Below, piece by piece: positions 1 to 10,553 of a DNA stretch of 64,000 nt. Source of the DNA: Bathynomus jamesi (lineage: Eukaryota > Arthropoda > Malacostraca > Isopoda > Cirolanidae). A program made the position numbers and the translations under genes. Position 1 is the first letter of the stretch, and each line of letters begins with the position of its first letter. Where the stretch lies: assembly GCA_023014485.1 (NCBI GenBank), contig JAJOZX010005779.1, positions 124,001 through 188,000 of the forward strand, in the 5' to 3' direction. The notes beneath the pieces are model-generated. The model was not told the DNA's origin. It saw only the letters and a program-made list of their open reading frames with translations, and did not search any database.

Positions 1-167
1 AACAAAGGATGCAATATTGAGTTTTTGTTCATTCGGGTTTGGTGTCAAACCCAATTTATTAACTACATTTTGCGAAACAAATGTTTGTTGAGAACAACAG
101 TCTATAAGACATCTCACTGGAGTGGTGCTACCCTCACTATTCATTAAGTCCAAAGTAATAGTTTTCC
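1..167 (-). pseudogene. BEL-1 aspartic protease fragment (left copy)
   Basis: This is the minus-strand N-terminal part of a BEL/Pao retropepsin domain, cut by the window edge; its counterpart is 55340-55863. The active-site triad region reads D-C-C-S-Q where functional BEL proteases have D-S/T-G-S-Q. The same substitution is in the right copy, so it predates the duplication. Upstream on the minus strand the frame runs into a minisatellite instead of a gag gene. Confidence 0.75.
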
Positions 168-975
168 CTATGGCCAAGGTAGGCCATAAGACCTTTATTG
201 TTTGGCCCATGGCCAAGGTAGGCCATAAGACCTTTATTGTTTGGCCCATAGCCAAGGTAGGCCATAAGACCCTTATTGTTTGGCCCATGGCCAAGGTAGG
301 CCATAAGACCAAGGTTCAATTGTTATTTGGCCCATGGCCAAGGTAGGCCATAAGACCCTTATTGTTTGGCCCATGGCCAAGGTAGGCCATAAGACCAAGG
401 TTCAATTGTTATTTGGCCCATGGCCAAGGTAGGCCATATGACCCTTATTGTTTGGCCCATAGCCAAGGTAGGCCATAAGACCTTTATTGTTTGGCCCATG
501 GCCAAGGTAGGCCATAAGACCTTTGTTTGGCCCATGGCCAAGGTAGGCCATAAGACCTTTATTGTTTGGCCCATGGCCAAGGTAGGCCATAAGACCTTTA
601 TTGTTTGGCCCATGGCCAAGGTAGGCCATAAGACCTTTATTGTTTGGCCCATGGCCAAGGTAGGCCATAAGGCCCTTATTGTTTGGCCCATGGCCAAGGT
701 AGGCCATAAGACCTTTATTGTTTGGCTCATGGCCACAGTAGGCCATAAGACCAAGGTTCAGTGTTTGGGCTATGGCCACAGTAGGCCATAAGACCAAGGT
801 TCAGTGTTTGGGCTATGGCCAAAGTAGGCCATAAGACCAAGGTTCAGTGTTTGGGCTATGGCCAAAGTAGGCCATAAGACCAAGGTTCAGTGTTTGGGCT
901 ATGGCCAAAGTAGGCCATAAGACCAAGGTTCAGTGTTTGGGCTATGGCCAAAGTAGGCCATAAGACCCTTTTGAG
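168..975. repeat. 39/43-bp minisatellite in BEL-1 (left copy)
   Basis: About twenty tandem units. The left part has a 39-bp unit built on 'ggcccatggccaaggtaggc' plus 'cataagacctttattgttt'. The right part has a 43-bp variant beginning 'aaggttcagtgtttgggcta'. The 39-bp unit is a multiple of three and lacks stops in several frames, so long artificial ORFs of repeated 13-residue blocks appear on both strands. It lies where a BEL element should have gag. Confidence 0.95.
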
Positions 976-1488
976 TAACCCATGCAATCCTTGCTTATGT
1001 TCAGATAGGTTGAGTGTATTTGTGGCACATGTAAAGAGTACAGTGTATATATACAGTGTACATATATATACACACAGATTGCAAGGAATGCATGTGCCTG
1101 TTGAAAAAGTCTGTTGAGTGATTCTTCCTTAAAAGAAGAATTGGATGCTTGGAGTTGTATGCATTTTAAATGCTTGTTCACTAATGTTGTTTAACTGGGG
1201 ATCGTAATGAAATAGAGGACAAGAAGAAATTACCAGAGAAGAGAGAGCACAGACAAAACAGTCAAGTTTAAATTTGGTTTAATCCCCCCCAAGTACTTAT
1301 GTGTCACTCAGGTCTAAGCTTATAAGAGAATGAGACTCCTTAAATGTAAATGTTTCCTAGTTAGGCCCTAGGTTGTAGACCTAATTAGGCTTGATTAGGT
1401 TAGGCTTAGGCTAGACCATTTAGCCTAATTCTGCAATTTTTGTTAAGTAAGGTTAAGGTTTGTAAATTCCCCACACACGGACCACCAA
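976..1488 (-). other. BEL-1 leader between LTR and minisatellite (left copy)
   Basis: Untranslated leader of BEL-1 on the minus strand, about 510 bp, with no coding potential recognised. It holds a short imperfect (TA/CA) tract near 1045-1075. Next to the LTR edge the minus strand reads 'tggtggtccgtgtgtgg', which begins TGG as a tRNA primer-binding site would. I could not assign the tRNA. The matching stretch in the right copy is 56755-57264. Confidence 0.6.
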
Positions 1489-2206
1489 TGTGAAAAATGC
1501 TCTGTATGAATTGGTCCACAATTAACCTACCCCTTATTTCTCCAGTCTAACTATAGAGTAGATCAAGTCTAGCCTAGAGGGTCAGCCTAGAGATTCCGGA
1601 AATGGTCCAGAGCGGGCAGATAAATTGAGGTCCACAGTAGGATTCCTCACCAAACTAGGTTAGGGCAATCTACCTTTACCTTTGTTAAGCTATGAGTTGA
1701 TGCTGGGTCTTAGGCCACAATGTAGGCCTAAGTTGTCTGACCCAGCTTAATTTAATGAATCTACCTAAACTGGGCTAAAAACACAATTAGTCACTTTCTG
1801 CTAGTTATTAGAGAGTCCCTTTTCCCGTCTTGTTTGTTTATTAAGAGCGTACTTGCTGATGGGGATCTTTTTCGTTGTCTGTTCTTGTCCCTTCCCCAGT
1901 TCCGTCCTCTCGCCCCCGTTCCTCGTTTTCGTTCTCCTTTGTTCTCCTTTTCGCGGGGCTTTTTCCACCAGCGTCGTGTTGGTTTTTTCCTCGGTTGGTT
2001 GATCGATAATGTATATCTATTACCGAGCACGCTCTTGTCACACAGTATATAAATACTAGTGTGGAGAATAACTCTGGTGAGCAACCAATTGGTTTCATCC
2101 ACCCAGTTATTGACATAAAAGGAATTTAATAATTGTTAGATTAACTACCTACCTACTCAGTGAACCATTTTCGTTACCTCCCAACTACCCACTCATCAGT
2201 TTTCCA
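1489..2206 (-). repeat. BEL-1 LTR, left copy
   Basis: 718-bp LTR beginning TGTGAAAAATG and ending CAGTTTTCCA (plus-strand view), so TG...CA ends. Copies are at 46794-47512 and 57265-57982. A TATA-like 'cagtatataaatactag' lies near 2043-2058. The long ORFs here (1791-2116) are reading-frame artefacts of LTR sequence. Confidence 0.92.
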
Positions 2207-3057
2207 TAGATATGTTGAATGATTAAAGGAACAAATCATTCATCGCATATCGGTGGGAAAAATACGATGTTTGTACAATATTTAGACACCGTCAAAGATC
2301 ACATAAACTTAATCAGTAAGAGATAGAGAAAATGTACATTCCAGAATAATGAGTTTGTGACGTGTTTATGACAACTTAGAATTTCGGCTCACAGTTGTAT
2401 AAGAAATAGGCCAGAAATAGGCCTAGCAACTATTCGTAATATAATCATTCACTATACAGAATAAAATAGGTAAAATTAAATACACACACATAAACGCATT
2501 AGAATGCTATTTTATTTTATTTATATCTTTTTATTATGTTTTAATTTTCTTCTAAACACTGTCAAGCCACGATTTTTTCTTTCTTGAGGAAGGAAACTGA
2601 TTCGCTATAGAGAACAGAAAGTTCTTTTGACAAATGATACGTGTATTTATATCATTTGTTAACGACTTTCATGTCATTAAATCTAAGATGTTATGCAACA
2701 AAAACAAAAAAAACAGAAGAATGATTTCAAAAATTAAAGAGAAGAGATAAAGAGCCAGGCACGCAGCGTTGAAATAATAGAAAAATCTAGGAAATAATCT
2801 TTTTCCATGAAAATATACCGACTGATATAAACTAAACTCTGCGTAATGCAATATAAAAGCTTTTAAAACTCTACAATGGCATAGCATAATAAAATGTCCA
2901 GCTCAGACTTAACATAGCTCATTCAGTAATGTTTACGAGAAGAACAAAAACAAAAATTTGTCTGATGAAATTAGTTATGCTTCAAAAGCAACATAGAAAA
3001 CGAATTGATAGAAATAATTTATTTCATTGGGTAACTAACACACACAACACACACATG

Positions 3058-3058
<1 letters not shown>
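2207..3058. other. Duplicated flank without recognisable gene
   Basis: AT-rich sequence outside the LTR. I see no gene, tRNA or element termini in it. It recurs at 57983-58213 plus 63366-63966, interrupted there by the Gypsy insertion. The ~72-residue ORF near 2669-2887 lacks any family resemblance and is probably chance. Confidence 0.7.

Positions 3059-3104
<46 letters not shown>
3059..3104. repeat. (TA)n microsatellite
   Basis: About 23 uninterrupted TA units following a short CA-rich stretch. The right copy enters the same tract at 63967 just before the window ends. Confidence 0.97.
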
Positions 3105-3107
<3 letters not shown>

Positions 3108-3620
3108 GTGGACAATTTTTTGTTTTATTTAAAAAAATAAAATGGTCAATAAATTCCCAATAGCCTATGCCATGAATAAGTCGTTTTGGTAAATAGAAAT
3201 TGTAAATAAATTTGTAATTAATAGTTAAGCATGGGACTAGTTCGTGTAACATGTAGACTCATTAGATATATGTAGTATATTTGGATGATTAATTATATTA
3301 GCCGATTAGTCATGCCTCTTCAGTGGGGAGTGTTGGAAATCTAGAAGAGGAAGAGCTAGCTCATTACATGGTCGTAGCTAGACATTAAAAAAGTAAAAAA
3401 GTATACATACGAGGTCGTGAAAATCGAAAATAAATCAAACGTCACAAGAAAGTGTATTAAGATTATTTATTTATTTTATTATTTATTAATTTGTCTAACA
3501 AATTAATAAATAATAAAATAAATAGATAAATAAATAAATAAACAAATGCATATAAAAAACAATACACAAATGAATGAATCATAGAATACTAGAATAATGA
3601 CCTGAAATTAAATCACTGAC
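3105..3620. other. AT-rich stretch with a BEL end fragment and an A/T hairpin
   Basis: No gene seen. At about 3315-3356 the plus strand matches, with a few mismatches, the reverse complement of the junction between BEL-2 internal sequence and its LTR (4857-4898). It has a purine run 'cagtggggag' followed by TGTTGG, so it is a tiny relic of a related BEL 3' end in the opposite orientation. At 3468-3524 there is a 27-bp inverted repeat of nearly pure A/T with a 3-nt loop. Confidence 0.6.
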
Positions 3621-3622
3621 GA

Positions 3623-4275
3623 GTGACGATCTATCAATACATTATATCCTACTCTCCTTTCCCTGAAATCTCCATTTTAGGTGAGTTCAATGTTCACCAC
3701 CACCACCTTTGGCTTTCCTTCCATTTCACTAACACCCCTGGTGAACTAGCTTGCAGCTTCTCTATCCTGAATGACCAAGAGCAGATTGTACAGCACCCTA
3801 CTCATATCCCTGATCGCTTTCGAGATAGGCCCAACATTATGGATTTATTTCCCACCACTCATCCTTCTTGTTACTCTGTCAAACTTTTTTCTCCGTTGGG
3901 CTCCTCCGACCACAAACTTATTTATATCTGCTTCCTGTCCTATCGTTCCAGTTCAGCCTTTGGATCCTCTCAAGTGGCGGTACCTTTGACGACTGCTTTG
4001 ATGACTGCTTCCATGGTCGCTGAGCGGATCACGGAGGTGATTCTCTCGGGCATGGAGGAGTACATTCCATATTCTATTACTCTGACTACTAATGCAAAAA
4101 ATCTTGGTTTATTTTGCTTGTTCCAATGCATCCGCAACAGAGAGGTGCCTTTCAGAGGGTATTGTCGCCATCCAACTTCTGACTCTCACTTAGCTTATAT
4201 TTCTGCCCAAAATTGTGCAAAATCTGTTCGACTCGCCAAAAAAATTCATCATCAGGCAAAAATCTGAAAACATAT
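3623..4275 (+). pseudogene. Jockey-type LINE: endonuclease domain, 5'-truncated
   Basis: The reading frame resembles the apurinic-like endonuclease (exo_endo_phos) domain of Jockey-clade LINEs. It has an 'ILGEFNVHHHHLW' segment matching the usual LGDFNxHH motif, and a 'SDHKLIYI' segment matching the C-terminal SDH motif. It then passes into the linker before reverse transcriptase. It stops where BEL-2 begins at 4281, and the same LINE resumes at 12000 on the far side. The N terminus and 5' UTR are missing. The first motif has E in place of the usual D, and further breaks occur downstream, so it is inactive. Confidence 0.8.
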
Positions 4276-4280
4276 CCACT

Positions 4281-4876
4281 TGTTATTTTATTTATTTGTT
4301 GGGTTCAAAATCCCAGCTGAGCCGTGAACGGCCAAGTTCTAAAGGACCAGTTCTACCTACAGCCCAAGTTAAGCTAAAATTAAAAACTTACGGACTTGAG
4401 GTCCTATTAGGTCCTACCTCAGGGTTGCTGACTCGATGTGGGCCTACCTTAGGCCTCAGTTGCATGAATTTAAGATAAAAACAAAAGGGGCACTATTTAT
4501 GGTCTTCTTTCTCAACCTTGCAACAACAACGCAACCTGGACTATTGCACGATGCAACAATCTTGTATCTAAACAACCAAACTGAATTGCAAGAGAGCTCT
4601 CTATAAGACCACACCCTGTAAGTACGGCATTCCACAAACGAGTAGAAAGGACGCGCAGCGCCCCAAAATGATGCCACCAGAGTGCCCAAACAATGATGCC
4701 ACAAGAGCCCAAAAATGCTAGCTCTAAATTAAATGAATTTTTCACTAACCTTACAATTATGAGATGGATATATATACACCTTAACTTAATATATACAAGC
4801 AATGCTGCATCAATCAGCTTAGTCATCATATCGCCTTGGGACAACAATGGTTCTTCCTCTTCTAGATTTTCTAACA
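4281..4876 (-). repeat. BEL-2 LTR (3' LTR on the coding strand)
   Basis: 596 bp, beginning TGTTATTTTA and ending TTCTAACA, so TG...CA with 5-bp inverted tips (TGTTA/TAACA). It differs from its partner at 11391-11994 by a few substitutions and by lacking one 8-bp 'agtacggc' repeat. On the coding strand a purine-rich 'ggtggggag' precedes it and is the likely polypurine tract. Confidence 0.94.
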
Positions 4877-5732
4877 CTCCCCACCGAAGAGGCATTGTTG
4901 TCATTACCTTCTGCAAGGTTAGCCAAGCCTTCTCCATGAGGCTGTAACTCAAATGTTTCATCTTGACTATCTGTGTTTTTGCTGATTTCTAAAGCATAGA
5001 GTTTTTGTATAGGTCTCTTTAGCTTTCCTCCTGAAGTCTTTACCAGTGCAGACCTAACTAAATTGTCTTTGCCAACAAACAACTCTTCAATTATGCCAAG
5101 CTTCCAGCATTGCCTTGGTCTTTCATCCCCAATCATTACCACTTCTCCCACCTTGATACAATTTGCATTGGAGCCCTTTACCTTGCCTGATGGGTAATAA
5201 TTGAGTTCTGGCAAGTATTCCATCTGCCACCTCTTCCATAACTGATCTTGTAGCTAGCTCTTCAAGGTACCTGAACCGTCTGGTTAACTCTCCTTGAGTG
5301 CTTTGGATAGGCTGAAAGTCTTCTGGCACACTGGGGCTTGATGTTAATCGTTTACCACAAAGAAAATGATTTGGTGTCAATGGCTCTGCATCCTGCATAC
5401 TGTTATAAACAAAAGTGATAGGCCTACTGTTCACCATCGCTTCTACTTCACATAAAACAGTGCAGAATTCTTCTTTGCTCAAATGAGCATTAGCTAAAAG
5501 TTTCTTTAATGGACACTTTACACTTCTCACTAGCCTTTCCCAAAATCCTCCCCACCATGGTGCTCTTTCAACAATAAACTACCACTGTACCCCTTGGTGT
5601 GAAAGGTAGGATTGGAATCCTTCCTCTTTTAGCAAAGACCAAACTTCTTGGAGTTCCTTTGCAGCCTTTTTGAAGGTTTTTGCATTATCCGATATGATTT
5701 TATTTGGGAAACCCCTTCTGTTCACAAACCTT
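4877..5732 (-). pseudogene. BEL-2 integrase C-terminal half and DUF5641-like tail
   Basis: Downstream of the piggyBac-like MITE the minus strand continues the integrase core. A segment with 'IISDNAKTF' holds the second catalytic Asp. After a premature stop near 5580, 'GGFWERLVRSVK' holds the catalytic Glu. The following 'VNSRPI' and 'LTPNHFLCG' motifs are typical of BEL integrases. A small C-terminal domain (about 4900-5220) resembles DUF5641, with 'VGEVVMIGDERPRQCWKLG'. The frame shifts once between about 5123 and 5223. Confidence 0.85.
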
Positions 5733-5736
5733 TTAA

Positions 5737-5824
5737 CCCTTTACCGTCCGAATTTTTTGTAGGGTTAAGTTATGAGAGCGATTATTTGATAGGTTACAAA
5801 TTCGTCCGTTTGGGCAGTAAAGGG
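5737..5824. mobile_element. piggyBac-like MITE, 88 bp
   Basis: A short element bounded by TTAA on both sides (5733-5736 and 5825-5828). Inverted ends are 'ccctttaccgtccg' on the left and 'tgggcagtaaaggg' on the right, whose complement starts ccctttactg. TTAA duplication with CCCTTT ends is the piggyBac signature. It has no coding capacity and splits the BEL-2 integrase core just before the second catalytic Asp. Confidence 0.82.
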
Positions 5825-5828
5825 TTAA

Positions 5829-6637
5829 AGGCCAAAAGAAATACATCATTACTTAAGTTGCTTACCAACTCCAAATGGATTGCTCTGGTGGTAGCACATG
5901 TGAAAAGACATATATAACCTTTGTTAGACTCCCCTTGCTCATACACATAGACTGGACCTGCGAAGTCTACTCCCACTACATCAAATGGGGCAGTATAGAC
6001 ACACCGTTCTCTTGGAAGTGGAGCCACCTTTTCATAATAAGGCTTTGCACTCCAACGCTTGCAAACCACACATTTATGCAAGACCTTTTTTACTACTTGT
6101 CTAATTTGGGGAATCCAAAACTGTTGTCTGATCTCTATTATCACTTCTCTAACTCCAGCATGTAACAGCTTATGATGAGTATCCAGGATCAAAAGGTCCA
6201 CAAAGTGCCCCCCAGAAGGTAGCAAAATTGGATGTCTTTTCTCCTCGGGAAGCCCAGAAAACTGTAGTCTACCTCCTACTCTCAATAAATCCTGATCCAA
6301 AAACACATCCAAACCCTTGAGAGCAGAATGTGTTGGTAGAACCTGTAATGGACGGCTGGTGAGCAATTCCCTCTCTTCACCAAATTTTTCCTTCTGCACA
6401 TATACCACCCAGTATTTCCTGGCTTGCTGAATCTCCTTACTGTTCAGAATTCCTTCCCTTCTTGTTTCTCCCTTAATATTGTTGGTAAATCTATATACCC
6501 ATGCTGTCACTCTTAACAACCTTTTCAGACTGCTAATGTCCTCAAGCCTCAATATGGGGTCCTGTTGCATAACGTGACAACTGTTCACAGTGCATTTTCT
6601 CACCTCACTCACCCATGCTTCTTCAGCCTGGCATTCT
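5829..6637 (-). pseudogene. BEL-2 integrase N-terminal half (H2C2 zinc finger and first catalytic Asp)
   Basis: The minus-strand frame carries the HHCC zinc-binding domain ('HHKLLHAGV' and 'CVVCKRW') and the integrase core start 'VGVDFAGP' with the first Asp of the DDE triad. 'FTCATTRAIHLELV' follows, typical of BEL/Pao. It is interrupted at 5828 by the piggyBac-like MITE. Upstream it was separated from RNase H by the hAT MITE at 6646-7196. Confidence 0.9.
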
Positions 6638-6645
6638 CCTACAAT

Positions 6646-7196
6646 CAGTGGTGTAGTGCTGTGGGAACGCGTGGGAACGGCGTTCCCTTACTTTTTTTGG
6701 TAGACGGAACGGCGTTCCCTCACTATTTCAAATAAATCCGAACTTACAAATCTCTAACGTCATGAAATTTTAATTCCCACCCCTAGAAGAAATATGAGAA
6801 AGAATCATTAACTGTTTCATTTCTTTTAGCTTCGACTGAGGCAATGCTAGCCTGTAAAGATCTGGTGAAACAGTCACCACGGCGTACCAGTTGTTAACTT
6901 TTTTTAGTTAATCATTCCAGTTGTTAGCTATTTTTATTGATCGTACTGGATGTCGTATATCTAATGACACTGGAAATACTGCATCTTCAACCTTGGAATA
7001 TATCCTAATATCCAGTGCATATGACCTCAAAATATCCCTGAAATTGGTCAGATTTCAAAAGATTTCCCCGGGGGGCTTACAGTGCCCCCGGACCCAGCTG
7101 TATGGGCTCGCCGCGCTCGCCATTGTCCCCCCCCCCCGCATCTGAGTAACACTCAAAATGCGTTCCCTCACTTCTTTATTTAGCACTACACCACTG
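6646..7196. mobile_element. hAT-type MITE, 551 bp
   Basis: Terminal inverted repeats of 15 bp, 'cagtggtgtagtgct' on the left and its complement 'agcactacaccactg' on the right. It is flanked by an exact 8-bp duplication CCTACAAT (6638-6645 and 7197-7204), which is diagnostic of hAT. It carries no transposase. Inside the left end are two direct 'ggaacggcgttccct' blocks, and near the right end there is a C-homopolymer. It is inserted in BEL-2 between RNase H and integrase. Confidence 0.93.
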
Positions 7197-7204
7197 CCTA
7201 CAAT

Positions 7205-7870
7205 AGGTTGATTAGAAGGCCAGTTTTCACTTCCAAGTTTTAGCCACTCTGGCCCATTCCACCACAAACTTGACTGTGCAAGATCTTTCACTGAAATTCC
7301 TCGTGTTGGTAAATCAGCGGGGTTTTGGGTGCCTGGACAATGCTTCCATTGCTTGGGATCTGTGTGCGCTTGAATTTCCTCCACCCTATTGGCAACAAAT
7401 GGTTTCCATTTCCTTGCCTGGCTTCTTAACCAGTGCCAAACTATAGTGGAGTCTGTCCAATAATAGCTTGGAATTTCATAGAGGGCCAAAGACTTTTGCA
7501 CTGTAACTGCAAGCCAACTAGCAATAACTGCACCCATCAATTCCAACCTTGGAACAGAAAGCCTTTTCAAAGGTGCTACTCTGCTCTTCGCAGCAACCAA
7601 CCTGCAACTTACTTCCTCTTGCAATGCGCCTCTTATATAAATACAAGTTGCATAGGCTTCCTCACTTGCATCACAAAAGATGTGCAGCTCCAAATTGTCT
7701 GGACTATTGTTCAACTCTCCAAAGTACCATCTTGGGATTTCAATGTCTCTAAGATGTGCCAATTCTTTGAACCAATATTTCCACCTTACCACCATATGAT
7801 CAGGTAACTCTTGGTCCCAACCATGTCCAATCTCCCAGAGGCTCTGAAACCAAATTTTTGACTTTATCAC
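7205..7870 (-). pseudogene. BEL-2 RNase H domain
   Basis: The minus-strand frame has the RNase H motifs 'FCDASEEAYATC' (first Asp), 'LELMGAVIASW' (Glu) and 'TDSTIVWHW' (second Asp). The 'NPADLPTRG' segment that ends the BEL RNase H domain follows. It is offset by one frame from the RT ORF that ends at 7867, so there is a frameshift at about 7865-7900. The hAT MITE cuts the link to integrase at 7204. Confidence 0.9.
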
Positions 7871-10383
7871 AAATGGAGCCAGGAACTAAGAGCTGTACGT
7901 TTTGTCCACCTTGTCTCATTCTCAGCCAGCTCTACTAAAGATTTCCCATTGAAGGTAAACAAATCATCATCTTGCTGCCAAACAATGCCTAGCACCTTTG
8001 CGTCTATTGCCCACAACTCCTTAATACCAGAATCCTCAATACTTTCTGCTGCATCAGGTACTACACAGGACTGACTCATAAACTCTTGTAATTGAGAATG
8101 ATTGGTCTGCCATTTTCTAAGCTCCATGCCAGCCTCCCTCATTATAGCTCTAGCCTCCATGAATATCTGTTTAGCCATTTCTGTATTATCCACGGAACAC
8201 AGCAAATCATCAACATAAAAGTTTTTCCTTATGTGTTCAATAGTGTTAGGATAGACTTCAGAATATTTCTTAAAATGGTACTGCATAGTAGCTGCCAACA
8301 GAAATGGACTAGAGCTGAGGCCAAACAACACTGACTTCATTCTATATGCTTGAACCTTAGGTTCATTTTCCAACAAGTCTTTCGTATCCACCCACAGATA
8401 CCTTACTGCATCTCTGTCCTCTGGTTTTAACTTTATCCGCAAAAAGGCTTGCTTCACATCTGCAGTCAATGCTACTCTACCGAACCTGAATCTCAGTAAC
8501 AAGGAAAATAAATCTGCATTTAAATTTGGCCCAGCATCCAAACAGTCATTCAAGGACACACCACCTTTGTCCTTGGCTGAGCCATCAAAAACTACCCTCA
8601 GTTTGGTGGTAGTTTTGTCTCGCCGTACCACTGCATGGTGTGGCAGATAATGTGCCTCCTGGCTCACCAGCTCACCTTGCACCCTTTCAGCATAGCCCTC
8701 CCTTACATAGCTTAGGATGGCCTCATTGTATTCAATTAACAACTCCTCATTTTTTCTTAGCCTGTACAGTGAAATCTCCAACCTCCGATTAGCTAGCTGA
8801 AGGTTTGAACCGGGTTTGCAAGAATCCTTCCAAGGGAGGCCAACTTCATAGCAACCATCTCTAAACCCAATCCCTTTTTCAAATTGCTCTAAAACATCAT
8901 TGTTCACTGTACTTGCCTGTTTGTCTTTTATGCCAATGGATTCAAGTTCCCAAAACGCTTTCAAATGCCTTTCCAAACCATGGCTGTTCTCCTCAATCTT
9001 AACAAAAAGAGCCTTAACTTCCATTTCATTGCAATAGCTACCATGTAGCATCCAGCCTAGCTTACTTTCAATAGCTACCGGGCCTCGAGATGTGCGGACA
9101 ATATTACCAGTGATGAAGTCCCAATAATAGTCAGCTCCAATCAAAAGACTAATATCTTCTGTTCCTTCAAACTTATTATTGCCCAAATTAATTCCTTTAA
9201 CTTGCAATTCTTCGACACATGCCATATCTAAACAAGTAGTGACTGGAGCACAAAGTTCCTCAATCTCTACAACTTGGACCTTGATAGTGGGACTTTGCGG
9301 TAACAACCCCTTAACCAGAACTTCTACCTTCTTAAATTTGGTTCGGTTTTGAACGGAACCCCCAAACCCAGAAATTCTTAAATTTTCCCTCTTAAGTTCT
9401 TTAAACTTCAATTTTCTGGAAATTCTGGTCTTAATAAAGCTACACTGGCTACCACTATCAAACAACACTCTTACAGTAGCTTCTCCCTCATTCCCAATTA
9501 ATAAGGCTGCAGTTATTTGCAATAATCCCCCTTTACTTTTACTCCCTTGCATAGCAGTGGCATGTGCCACTGATGTCTCTACTTCTGGGATAGGCCTACT
9601 AGGAGTGTTTTCACACAATAATGGCTGATGCCTACCATGACATTTTTTGCACAAAATTTTAAACTTACAAAACCTTGCTCTGTGACCTTTCAAAAAACAT
9701 TTAAAACATGCTGTGGACTTAGTTACCCTGTCCTTTCTCTCCTCAAAAGGTAAAGCCTCAGCCACCTCACATTTATATGACTTGTGGTTGCCTTCGCAAA
9801 ATATGCATTCCTTGATTCCCTTTAATTTATTCTCAGAGGATGCATGTAGAGCTGACACTGTACCTGGGCTATTCCTTTTTGTAGAAACTTTGGTGCTGTG
9901 CCTGCCTTTGTCCCCTTGTTTAACATCGCACTGTGCAAACTCAATTCCCTCTCGTCTTGCTAATTCTGTGCCTAAAAGACTTAACATCTGCTGAAGGGGG
10001 ATGTACACATGTTCTGTAGAGTGTCCCCTACTTAATTCAAGCGAAATTGAGCTAGGCAATTTAGACTCCAGTATAGTAACCAACATTATACCATACCTTT
10101 CCATTCCTACACCCAAGTTGTCCAGGGACCTAGTTCTAACTTCAAATTCATCATATAACTGCCGTAACTCCTTGACACTATTAGGATTATTAACAGGAGG
10201 TATAGCTAAAAGTTCACGGAGGTGGCTTTTAATTAAGATCTCTGGCTTACCAAACCGTTTCTTTAATATATCCCAAGCCACATTATAATTAGCCTCTGTT
10301 AATGCTAATCCTGCTATTGTCTTTGCTGCCTCCCCTTCCAAGAGGGACTGCAAATAATTAAACTTCTCCACCGCACTTAACAC
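7867..10383 (-). CDS. BEL-2 gag (DUF1759)-zinc knuckle-protease-RT polyprotein segment
   Basis: An 838-codon open stretch. Residues ~1-150 resemble the BEL gag DUF1759 domain ('FNYLQSLLEGEAAKTIAGL'). Then come Cys/His knuckles ('CIFCEGNHKSYKC', 'CFKCFLKGHRARFC'). A DUF1758-type protease at ~300-430 keeps an intact 'FDSGSQCSF' site. An RT at ~560-790 has 'LTADVKQAFL' and the 'YVDDLL' active site. The same frame stays open upstream to about 10570, so the first Met is not the true start. This is the best-preserved part of the element, and its catalytic residues look intact. Confidence 0.93.
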   Translation of the reverse strand: MLSAVEKFNYLQSLLEGEAAKTIAGLALTEANYNVAWDILKKRFGKPEILIKSHLRELLAIPPVNNPNSVKELRQLYDEFEVRTRSLDNLGVGMERYGIMLVTILESKLPSSISLELSRGHSTEHVYIPLQQMLSLLGTELARREGIEFAQCDVKQGDKGRHSTKVSTKRNSPGTVSALHASSENKLKGIKECIFCEGNHKSYKCEVAEALPFEERKDRVTKSTACFKCFLKGHRARFCKFKILCKKCHGRHQPLLCENTPSRPIPEVETSVAHATAMQGSKSKGGLLQITAALLIGNEGEATVRVLFDSGSQCSFIKTRISRKLKFKELKRENLRISGFGGSVQNRTKFKKVEVLVKGLLPQSPTIKVQVVEIEELCAPVTTCLDMACVEELQVKGINLGNNKFEGTEDISLLIGADYYWDFITGNIVRTSRGPVAIESKLGWMLHGSYCNEMEVKALFVKIEENSHGLERHLKAFWELESIGIKDKQASTVNNDVLEQFEKGIGFRDGCYEVGLPWKDSCKPGSNLQLANRRLEISLYRLRKNEELLIEYNEAILSYVREGYAERVQGELVSQEAHYLPHHAVVRRDKTTTKLRVVFDGSAKDKGGVSLNDCLDAGPNLNADLFSLLLRFRFGRVALTADVKQAFLRIKLKPEDRDAVRYLWVDTKDLLENEPKVQAYRMKSVLFGLSSSPFLLAATMQYHFKKYSEVYPNTIEHIRKNFYVDDLLCSVDNTEMAKQIFMEARAIMREAGMELRKWQTNHSQLQEFMSQSCVVPDAAESIEDSGIKELWAIDAKVLGIVWQQDDDLFTFNGKSLVELAENETRWTKRTALSSWLHL

Positions 10384-10553
10384 TTGACTAGAATGAACAG
10401 CTGATTGAAAACTGTCTGCCCATCCTTGCCATTCCTGAATACTCCCAGAAAATGTTTTGAGTACAAGCCTCGGTAATTGAACTGCAGATCTGTTAACCTT
10501 AACTTCACAAACACCATTTGTTGAGTGTTGTGTTTCATTATGAGACCTGGTCT

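Larger units (their letters stand above)
1..3060. repeat. Left copy of a large duplicated segment
   Basis: From base 1 the sequence matches the sequence starting at 55698 almost base for base. The match runs through the BEL-1 protease fragment, minisatellite, leader, LTR and about 850 bp of flank (2207-3058). It ends in the (TA)n tract, as does the right copy at the window end. Because flank outside the LTR is shared, this is a duplicated locus, not two independent insertions. I saw only scattered single-base and small indel differences. The right copy has a Gypsy element (58214-63365) that is missing here, where about 17 bp occupy the site near 2440-2456. Confidence 0.93.

Noticed and set aside
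122..797. Long ORFs on both strands with repeated 13-residue blocks
   Set aside because: They follow from a 39-bp minisatellite unit being a multiple of three without stops. No independent evidence of a protein.
1791..2116. 72-103-residue ORFs repeated at 47097-47422 and 57578-57892
   Set aside because: They lie wholly in the BEL-1 LTR. They are conserved because the LTR is repeated, not because they code.
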